A stretch of DNA of 14,380 bases, taken from Calditrichia bacterium (lineage in GTDB: Bacteria > Calditrichota > Calditrichia > RBG-13-44-9). The notes under the pieces were generated by a model. That model was not told where the DNA came from and did not search any database. It was given only the letters and a program-made list of their open reading frames with translations. This document shows, in pieces, positions 1 through 5,232 of the stretch (positions within the stretch are counted from its first letter, which is position 1; each line of letters begins with the position of its first letter). The stretch lies in the NCBI GenBank assembly GCA_026991005.1, contig JALXCH010000449.1, positions 1 through 14,380 on the forward strand, read 5' to 3'. Made by a program: the position numbers and the translations under genes.

Positions 1-243
1 TTTGAACCTCCGTGCTACCAGAGAATGCCCCAATTCATGGAGTAACACACTCACAAACAACATGACGGAAGTCACCGTACCGGCAAGCCAGTATTCCCAC
101 ACCGGCCAGTGTTTGAATTCCGCCGGGAAATAATCCACAGCCAGCATCCAGCTTAATAATACGAAAATAAGAAACCATGAATAGTCCAAACCAATAGGGA
201 TTCCCAGAATCCTTCCCAAAAAAATATTTTGTCGATTCATCAT
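1..243 (-). CDS. M50-family site-2-type membrane metalloprotease, N-terminal part (runs off left edge)
   Basis: Reading the complement from an ATG at 243-241 (a second ATG follows at 240-238) gives 81 codons without a stop to the window edge. The product begins MMNRQNIFLGRILGIPIGLD and continues through two hydrophobic stretches to HELGH at about residues 69-73. HExxH is the zinc-binding and catalytic motif of intramembrane site-2 proteases (M50). The LGRILGIPIGLDYSWFL type of N-terminus is typical of the bacterial and archaeal branch that often carries C-terminal CBS domains. The rest, including the second metal-ligand motif, lies outside the window. Such enzymes cleave membrane-bound anti-sigma factors or other transmembrane substrates; the substrate here is unknown. 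No convincing SD precedes the start, and a TTG at 255-253 is an alternative. The gene is divergent from the roadblock gene. An open frame at 35-301 on the same strand in another register is its shadow. Confidence 0.88.
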   Translation of the reverse strand, partial: MMNRQNIFLGRILGIPIGLDYSWFLIFVLLSWMLAVDYFPAEFKHWPVWEYWLAGTVTSVMLFVSVLLHELGHSLVARRFK

Positions 244-631
244 TTTGCCATTCAAGAATTTGGTTTTTGTTTCCGATAATTAAAAAAATCGAAAGTTTCA
301 ATTATTTTAAAAACATAGTCACGGCATTGTTTTTTTCAGATAAAAAACTTAATTTATTTTTACCTTAACGAATGGAACATCCATTCGAAAATAAAGATCA
401 TGGCCGTATGCTTTTCAATTTTATGAAAGATTTAGAAAATATTCAATAGTTATTAAATGTGATATGTAACAAATAAAGAGCAAAATTATTTGATATTATA
501 ATTTACAAATTGGTCAGTTATCTTTACAGAAAGAGCAACGCGTGAGGCGTAAATGTAGGAATTTCTAAGTCGGATTGTTCTATAAGATTAAACATGATAT
601 TACAGGAAAGAATTAATAAAAAGGATAGGTC
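244..631. other. AT-rich divergent intergenic region
   Basis: This stretch separates the protease gene (minus) from the roadblock gene (plus), and I see no gene in it. It is visibly AT-rich. A perfect TATAAT lies at 497-502 and a TATAAG at 581-586, both oriented toward the roadblock gene, but neither has a recognisable -35 at the right distance. On the minus strand TTGAAA (complement of 296-301) is followed 17 nt later by TATCGG (273-278), a weak sigma-70-like match for the protease gene. A 7-bp palindrome lies at 369-387. Confidence 0.5.
369..387. promoter_or_regulatory. Small perfect inverted repeat, possible operator
   Basis: CGAATGG (369-375) and CCATTCG (381-387) are perfect complements around the spacer AACAT. 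The position between two divergent genes and the lack of a T-tract favour a protein-binding site over a terminator. The repeat is short, so chance is possible in AT-rich DNA. Confidence 0.3.
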
Positions 632-1294
632 ATGGTATGGAACTTGTTTAAATCATCATCCCTTTCTTCCCTGAAACGGGCGCTATCTTCCGGGAAAGAA
701 GAAGGTACCATGAAGCCTGAATCTAAATCTGGAGAAGCGAAGAAAAAGGAAGGGGATAAATCTCCTCCTAAATTAACATTAAAACGGGCAGATCGGGAGC
801 CACCTCAAGGAGCAAAGAAAAAGCCTGCCGAGAAGCCTCAGGCCAATGTGGCCCAAAAAAAACCAACAGAAAAAAAGAGTGATGCACAACCAGAACTAAT
901 AAAAAAAGAAAGGAGATCTAATATGGCTCAAACAATTGCAGAGCGTCTGGAACAGGTGCTAAAAAATCTGGAGATTGTATCGCCAGATATTGAAGGTACA
1001 GCCATAGCCAGCGGGGATGGTTTAATTATTGCATCAAATCTGCCCCCGGGTGTAGATGAGGATCGAGTGGGTGCGATGAGTGCCGCAATTTCCGCTCTGG
1101 GAGAACGGAGTGCCGCCGAACTCAACCGCGGTGAAGTCCTTCAGGTGTACGTAAAAGGAAAACGTGGTTACGTAGTACTCACCAATATTGGCTCGGAGGC
1201 CGTATTGATTGCTATGACCAATGATCGGGTCAAGTTAGGTTTGTTGTTCTATGAATTAAATCGCGCGGTAGATGAAATTAAGAACATTATCTAG
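632..1294 (+). CDS. Roadblock/LC7 (MglB-like) domain protein with long basic N-terminal tail
   Basis: The product is 220 residues. Residues 98-220 have the length and pattern of a complete bacterial roadblock/LC7 domain: a helical start (MAQTIAERLEQVLKNL), an IEGTAIASGDGLIIASNLP strand pair, a long central helix, YVKGKRGYVVLTNIG, and a closing helix. Such domains dimerise and, as in MglB, often act on small Ras-like GTPases; no GTPase is seen here. Residues 1-21 (with W3, L5, F6, L11, L14, L18 and K7, K15, R16) could form an amphipathic helix. Residues 22-97 are a low-complexity Lys/Pro/Glu tail. The start at 632 has AAGGATAGG upstream. A much better SD (909-915) precedes an in-frame ATG at 923, so a 123-residue tail-less form may also be made. 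The gene probably shares a transcript with the di-iron protein 69 nt downstream. Family call is firm; function is unknown. Confidence 0.85.
   Translation: MVWNLFKSSSLSSLKRALSSGKEEGTMKPESKSGEAKKKEGDKSPPKLTLKRADREPPQGAKKKPAEKPQANVAQKKPTEKKSDAQPELIKKERRSNMAQTIAERLEQVLKNLEIVSPDIEGTAIASGDGLIIASNLPPGVDEDRVGAMSAAISALGERSAAELNRGEVLQVYVKGKRGYVVLTNIGSEAVLIAMTNDRVKLGLLFYELNRAVDEIKNII
909..925 (+). promoter_or_regulatory. Strong internal ribosome binding site and ATG inside the roadblock gene
   Basis: AAAGGAG (909-915), a 7-nt spacer and ATG (923-925) form a near-ideal start site in frame with the upstream ATG at 632. Translation from here yields exactly the compact roadblock domain (123 residues), the normal length of stand-alone family members. 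The site either makes a second, tail-less isoform or is the only real start. Confidence 0.65.
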
Positions 1295-1306
1295 GTGCCC
1301 TGAAGG

Positions 1307-1334
1307 AACCAACAAGGATGCATCTTGTCTGGTT
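1307..1334 (+). other. Stem-loop between the roadblock and di-iron protein genes
   Basis: AACCAACAAG (1307-1316) pairs with CTTGTCTGGTT (1324-1334). This gives ten base pairs with one bulged C (1329) and the 7-nt loop GATGCAT. The next bases are AAAAGAG, not a T-run, so it is not an intrinsic terminator. A role in mRNA processing, stability or translation of the downstream gene is possible but unproven. Confidence 0.45.
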
Positions 1335-1352
1335 AAAAGAGTATATTGACTG

Positions 1353-1366
1353 AAGGAGAGACTATG
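1353..1366 (+). promoter_or_regulatory. Ribosome binding site that fixes the start of the di-iron protein
   Basis: AAGGAG (1353-1358) sits five bases before ATG 1364-1366. The alternative TTG at 1346 lies upstream of this SD and has none of its own, so 1364 is the likely start. Confidence 0.75.
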
Positions 1367-2116
1367 GCACAATTAACATTATTCGAAGATCAGAACCACC
1401 GGAATATTCTATTAGAGGATTACGCCACCGGGGAAATGGTACCTTCCAATCAGCATCTTATTATCCACCGAGGACAGGCCATGTTGCTGGATCCCGGTGG
1501 CCACAAGATACACAGTAAACTATTCGCCGACATTTCCGGTATGATCTCGCCCAACAATCTAAAATTTTTATTCTTTTCCCATCAGGATCCCGACATTATT
1601 GCCTCCGCCAACTTCTGGTTGATGATGACCAACGCCATTGCTTACATCTCTGAATTGTGGATTCGCTTCATTCCCCATTTTGGAGTGGATCGCCTGGTCA
1701 TCAATAAAATCAAAACAATACCCGATACCGGCATGCGCCTGAACCTGGGAGACCTGACGCTGCTCATCATCCCGGCTCATTTTATGCATTCACCAGGAAA
1801 TTTTCAGGTGTACGATCCCTATTCCAAAACTCTTTATTCAGGTGACTTGGGAGCTTCTCTGGGGACGGATTACAAAATTGTTCCGGATTTCGACAGCCAT
1901 ATCCAGTATATGGAAGGTTTTCATAAACGGTACATCTTTTCCAACAAATTGCTCCGACTATGGGCAAAAATGGTACGTCAGCTTCCCATCGAAACCATTG
2001 CACCTCAGCATGGAGCTATGTTTAAAGGCAAAAAAATGGTCGAGCGATTCATCAATTGGGTAGAAAATTTGAGTTGTGGTCTGGATATCATGGAAAATGT
2101 GTTCAAATTGCCCTGA
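1364..2116 (+). CDS. ODP-type di-iron metallo-beta-lactamase-fold protein (putative oxygen/iron sensor)
   Basis: The 250-residue product has the metallo-beta-lactamase fold of flavodiiron proteins but no flavodoxin domain. Visible metal-ligand motifs are SHQDPDI (H73, D75, D77), HSPGN (H142), YSGDLG (D161) and PQHG (H216). The HQDPDI and HSPGN forms are characteristic of ODP (oxygen-binding di-iron protein). ODP was characterised in Treponema denticola as an Fe(II)/oxygen sensor working with the chemotaxis system. The expected product is cytoplasmic, with no signal peptide. The gene follows the roadblock gene by 69 nt, on the same strand, and is followed by a strong terminator, so the two probably form one unit. 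The window also carries cheR and cheY 9 kb away, which fits but does not prove a chemotaxis role. An enzymatic role such as O2 or NO reduction is the alternative; without a flavin domain it would need a separate electron donor. Confidence 0.82.
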   Translation: MAQLTLFEDQNHRNILLEDYATGEMVPSNQHLIIHRGQAMLLDPGGHKIHSKLFADISGMISPNNLKFLFFSHQDPDIIASANFWLMMTNAIAYISELWIRFIPHFGVDRLVINKIKTIPDTGMRLNLGDLTLLIIPAHFMHSPGNFQVYDPYSKTLYSGDLGASLGTDYKIVPDFDSHIQYMEGFHKRYIFSNKLLRLWAKMVRQLPIETIAPQHGAMFKGKKMVERFINWVENLSCGLDIMENVFKLP

Positions 2117-2319
2117 TAAAGATAAACCCTGCTTTTAAAACAATCTTTTTCTGAGTACTTTACACCCCGGATGCGATAACGTATCCGGGGTTTGTGTTAT
2201 TGGAATATTGCCAGTTGAAATCTCCTAAAAATTGAAGAAATATCTTTCTCGTTTTGAAATGGCAAGTTCCGAAGGTACTTTCTTATCTCAAAAATCCTTT
2301 TATTTACAAAGGAGCCATT
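2117..2319. other. Intergenic region with terminator and glycosyltransferase leader
   Basis: After the di-iron protein gene there are about 47 plain bases, then the terminator at 2164-2198, then about 120 bases leading to the glycosyltransferase. TTGAAA at 2215-2220 resembles a -35 box, but no good -10 stands 16-18 nt further on. No small gene is convincing here; the open frame from 2254 is only an upstream extension of the next gene. Confidence 0.45.
2164..2198 (+). terminator. Rho-independent terminator after the roadblock/di-iron unit
   Basis: CCCCGGATGCG (2165-2175) pairs with CGTATCCGGGG (2180-2190) around the loop ATAA, with one G-U pair. An outer A-T pair (2164/2191) extends the stem to 12 bp. 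TTTGTGTT follows directly. GC-rich stem plus T-rich tail at the end of a plus-strand gene is a typical intrinsic terminator. Confidence 0.88.
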
Positions 2320-2322
2320 ATG
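2308..2322 (+). promoter_or_regulatory. Ribosome binding site that fixes the glycosyltransferase start
   Basis: AAAGGAG (2308-2314), spacer CCATT, then ATG at 2320-2322. The 22 upstream in-frame codons from 2254 have no SD and precede the canonical first beta strand of the GT-B fold (MHLVILHGYL), so they are leader. Confidence 0.75.
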
Positions 2323-3915
2323 CATCTGGTAATTCTTCACGGATATTTGCTTCAGGGAACCGGTTCCAATATTTACGTGGCCAATATTGCCCGGGCCTGG
2401 AAGGCGTTAGGGCATGCCGTAACTGTGGTGTGTCAGGAACGCCAGGCCGGGTCGCTACCGTTTGTGGATGAGTTTGTTGCCCCGGGAGAAGCGCTTCCCG
2501 AACTTCCCCCTGCACCGGGAACGATTCGAGTGGTGGTGCCCGATATTAACGATTTACTTCCGGTGTATGTGATGGATCGCTACGAAGGTTACACTGTCAA
2601 ACTGATACCGGAGATGAGTTCAGAAGAAATGGAAACCCACATTCAGCTAACCGCTCGTACTTTGCGGGAGGTGGTTGAACAGGGTGCCGGGTTGGTGCTG
2701 GCAAACCACGTGCTGTTCGGCCCGGTAATCGCCCGCCGCGCCCTGGAGGGCAGCAACGTGCCGTATCGAGTGAAAATCCACGGCAGTGCCATTGAATATA
2801 CTCTGGTACCTCACCCGGAGCTTATGCCTTACGCGGTGGAGGGCCTCTCCGGGGCAGAAACGATTTTTGTAGGTACCCGCTACGTCCGGGATCGAGTGCG
2901 GGAGGTTTTTGCATCGTTTGCCGAAGAAATCGGTCTGGCGGAAAAACTGCGCATCGTGCCGCCGGGAATGGATCCCCGGTTGTTCGATTTACCCGAAAGT
3001 CTGGAGGCAAATCAGCAGCGGTTTTTGGAGAAAGTGCGGGCGCGCATTCGGGAAAACCCTGCGGGCCGGAAGCATCCTGCCCTGCCTGACACCCGGCAAT
3101 TAACGGGAGAAGCGTTGCACCGGGAACTGCTGGCACTGGCAGATAGTTACGACCAGCGGGCTACGGATGCTAATCTTCCGGAAAAATGGCTCCCTTTGCG
3201 GGAAGAGGAACCGCTAATTCTCTATTTTGGCAAATTTATTCCGGCGAAAGGCGTCGGCGAGATTGTGCTGGCCATTCCCCGCATTCTGGAACGCATTCCC
3301 CAGGCGCGGATTGTCTTTGTGGGATTTGGTGCCTATCGAGAACATCTGGAAGGGATGATCCGGGCATTAAGGGAAGGGGACGAAGCGGCCTTCCGCGCAT
3401 TTGCCCTGGCGGGTAACTTCGTGGAAGACCAGAATCCGCAGCGCTGGTTTCGCCCCCTTTCTCCACAGGAAGCCAGCCACATTACCGTTACCGGAATTCT
3501 GGATCACGACACTCTGCGAGATCTCCTTCCCCTGGCCAGCCTGGTGTTGGTACCCAGCAAATGGCCGGAGGCGTTTGGCATGGTGGCGGTGGAAGCCATG
3601 GCTGCCGGGGTGCTGCCCCTCTGTAACTACCACGCGGGTTTAAAGGACGTGGTGGATGTAGTGAAGCAGGATGAACCGGCTCTGGCCGAACTGATGAAGT
3701 TAGACCGCCAGCATTTTGTGGAAGAACTACCCGAGAGAATCGAAACTGCCCTGCGTTTTCTTTATCCCGAGGGCTTTCGGGAGCACCTGCAACGCCGCAA
3801 CGTTGCCCGACGACTCAGACAGATTGCTGTGGAACATTTCTCCTGGGAAGGCATTGCCCGGCAGTTGCTCCAAGTCCCCGGCACCTCGTTGCTCCAAGTC
3901 CCCGGCACCTCTTAG
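2320..3915 (+). CDS. GT-B fold glycosyltransferase (GT4-like)
   Basis: The product is 531 residues, expected to be cytoplasmic or membrane-associated, transferring a sugar from an activated donor. The N-terminal Rossmann half starts MHLVILHGYLLQGTGSNIYV (GT4-type first strand and glycine loop). The C-terminal half starts near residue 299 with LILYFGKFIPAKG. The donor-site signature EAFGMVAVE gives the E-x7-E pair E417/E425. It is longer than a usual GT4 enzyme of about 400 residues because of linker insertions around 220-295 and 345-390. The acceptor is unknown and no polysaccharide locus surrounds it. Base composition is clearly GC-richer than its neighbours (39 of 60 bases in 3061-3120, against 27 of 60 in 9301-9360 of the HEAT gene), which may mean separate origin. 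The last 16 residues are LLQVPGTS twice, encoded by a tandem repeat belonging to the terminator, and the TAG stop lies inside that hairpin. Confidence 0.85.
   Translation: MHLVILHGYLLQGTGSNIYVANIARAWKALGHAVTVVCQERQAGSLPFVDEFVAPGEALPELPPAPGTIRVVVPDINDLLPVYVMDRYEGYTVKLIPEMSSEEMETHIQLTARTLREVVEQGAGLVLANHVLFGPVIARRALEGSNVPYRVKIHGSAIEYTLVPHPELMPYAVEGLSGAETIFVGTRYVRDRVREVFASFAEEIGLAEKLRIVPPGMDPRLFDLPESLEANQQRFLEKVRARIRENPAGRKHPALPDTRQLTGEALHRELLALADSYDQRATDANLPEKWLPLREEEPLILYFGKFIPAKGVGEIVLAIPRILERIPQARIVFVGFGAYREHLEGMIRALREGDEAAFRAFALAGNFVEDQNPQRWFRPLSPQEASHITVTGILDHDTLRDLLPLASLVLVPSKWPEAFGMVAVEAMAAGVLPLCNYHAGLKDVVDVVKQDEPALAELMKLDRQHFVEELPERIETALRFLYPEGFREHLQRRNVARRLRQIAVEHFSWEGIARQLLQVPGTSLLQVPGTS
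3864..3911 (+). repeat. Exact tandem duplication of a 24-bp unit at the end of the glycosyltransferase gene
   Basis: Positions 3864-3887 and 3888-3911 are identical: GTTGCTCC followed by AAGTCCCCGGCACCTC. Each unit encodes one QLLQVPGTS-like octad and contains the AAGTCCCCGGCACCT arm that pairs with 3914-3928. The unit length is a multiple of three, so the duplication kept the frame open. Two left arms thus compete for one right arm. Confidence 0.92.
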
Positions 3916-3931
3916 GTGCCGGGGACTTTTT
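3896..3931 (+). terminator. Intrinsic terminator overlapping the glycosyltransferase stop codon
   Basis: AAGTCCCCGGCACCT (3896-3910) pairs perfectly with AGGTGCCGGGGACTT (3914-3928) across the loop CTT, giving a 15-bp stem followed by a T-run (3927-3931). The stop codon TAG (3913-3915) straddles the loop and right arm, so a terminating ribosome would cover the hairpin. The perfect, GC-rich, REP-like arm and its second copy upstream suggest a spreading palindromic element used as a terminator; that origin is inference. Confidence 0.85.
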
Positions 3932-3972
3932 GTACTTGCATTCTTTTAATATTACCTGTAAATTTTAAAAGT

Positions 3973-5232
3973 ATGATTGAAAATTTACAGAAATATCGCT
4001 TTTTGCGCGACTACCTCCCGACCCCGCCCAAAAAACGCATTGTACTGATTACAGGAGCGCGACAAACCGGGAAAACGACTTTAGCACGGAAGGTATATTC
4101 CGAGTTAAATTACCTCAATTTAGATGCCCCGGAAAACAGACAAATCGTGCGCGAAATCCCTTCCGCCTCCTGGGGAAGTGACGTTGGGATAGCTGTGATT
4201 GACGAAGCACAAAAAGAACCCGTCGTGTTCGAGAAAATTAAATACGCTTTCGACGCTGGCGATATTGATTTTCAAGTACTTTTAGGTTCCAGTCAAATTC
4301 AGTTGATTAAGCGGATTCGAGAATCCCTGGCTGGACGGGTGTTTATTTATGAACTCTGGCCGCTTATGATGAAAGAACTGCTGATTAACGAAGGGGAAAA
4401 AGAAGTAACCCCACCATTGGTCGATCGTCTGTTTTCTGAAGATTCCCTCGAAGAGATTTTCTCCCGGGTACCAGCCACTATGTTCGACCAGGACTTTGCC
4501 CAACGTAGAGCGGCGGAAGATCATTTATTACGCTGGGGCGGAATGCCCGCGCTTCTTGCTCTGGAAGAAACAGAACGATCGAAATGGTTAAGAGACTATG
4601 AATTCACTTATCTGGAAAGAGACCTCGCCGATTTAGCTCGCTTAAACGATCTGTTACCCTTTCGGAAAATGCAAAAATTAACCGCTTTACGCTCGGCAAA
4701 TTTATTAAATTATTCCGAATTAGCCCGGGATGCAGGTATCTCGACCCAAACAGCACGGAATTATTTGCAATACCTGCAAATCTCTTATCAGGTGATTTTG
4801 CTTCAACCGTACTACCGGAATTTAACCAGTTCCGTGGTAAAAACACCCAAAGTGTACTGGCTGGACGTGGGGCTCTTGCGCACACTAACGGGATTTGAAG
4901 GAGAGGTTTCCGGCGCAATTTACGAAACCATGGTAGTTGGTGAACTATTCAAATGGATGCGCACCACTCAAAAAAACGGTGAGTTATATTTTTACCGCAC
5001 CCGATCCGGTTTAGAAGTGGATTTACTGCTCCAGACTCCTTCGGGCGTAACGGGTATGGAAATTAAAGCCCGCGAGCAGGTATTCCCTTCCGATGCCACT
5101 TCTCTGAAAAAATTAGCAGGTGCATTAAAAGATCAGTGGCGGGGCGGAATAATCATTTACCGTGGGAACCGCATATTTAAGATGGGTGAACTGCAGATCT
5201 GGGCAGTGCCCTCCTGGCGATTATTTAGTTAA
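3973..5232 (+). CDS. AAA_14/DUF4143 family ATPase
   Basis: The 419-residue protein has Walker A GARQTGKT (28-35), Walker B IAVIDEAQ (73-80, D77/E78) and LLGSSQ (103-108, sensor-1 position), the pattern of the AAA_14 ATPase domain. The C-terminal DUF4143 part has a winged-helix-like segment (about 246-274, NYSELARDAGISTQTARNYL). Its PD-(D/E)xK-like end is EVDLLL (E348, D350) with MEIK (E363, K365). Proteins of this family are widespread, patchily distributed and poorly understood; roles in DNA handling or defence are guesses. The chosen start, ATG 3973, matches the usual family N-terminus. A GTG at 3916 lies inside the terminator and adds an unlike segment. No SD is visible, unlike almost every other gene here. 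The weak pair TTGCAT (3936-3941) and TAAATT (3959-3964), 17 nt apart, would give a nearly leaderless mRNA. The gene stands alone between a terminator and a convergent gene. Confidence 0.83.
   Translation: MIENLQKYRFLRDYLPTPPKKRIVLITGARQTGKTTLARKVYSELNYLNLDAPENRQIVREIPSASWGSDVGIAVIDEAQKEPVVFEKIKYAFDAGDIDFQVLLGSSQIQLIKRIRESLAGRVFIYELWPLMMKELLINEGEKEVTPPLVDRLFSEDSLEEIFSRVPATMFDQDFAQRRAAEDHLLRWGGMPALLALEETERSKWLRDYEFTYLERDLADLARLNDLLPFRKMQKLTALRSANLLNYSELARDAGISTQTARNYLQYLQISYQVILLQPYYRNLTSSVVKTPKVYWLDVGLLRTLTGFEGEVSGAIYETMVVGELFKWMRTTQKNGELYFYRTRSGLEVDLLLQTPSGVTGMEIKAREQVFPSDATSLKKLAGALKDQWRGGIIIYRGNRIFKMGELQIWAVPSWRLFS

Noticed and set aside
35..301. 88-codon minus-strand open frame at the left edge
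   Set aside because: Wrong register: the neighbouring frame on the same strand encodes a clear M50 protease start with HELGH and stays open to the edge.
1307..1334. Stem-loop read as a terminator of the roadblock gene
   Set aside because: No T-tract follows (AAAAGAG), and the next gene begins 30 bases later with a strong SD.
3864..3911. Tandem repeat as a CRISPR-like array or slipped assembly
   Set aside because: Only two direct copies with no spacers, in frame, and explained by the adjoining terminator palindrome; an assembly duplication cannot be excluded but would not change the hairpin.
3916..3972. GTG start giving a 19-residue longer ATPase
   Set aside because: The GTG lies in the terminator stem, and the added residues precede the normal family N-terminus.
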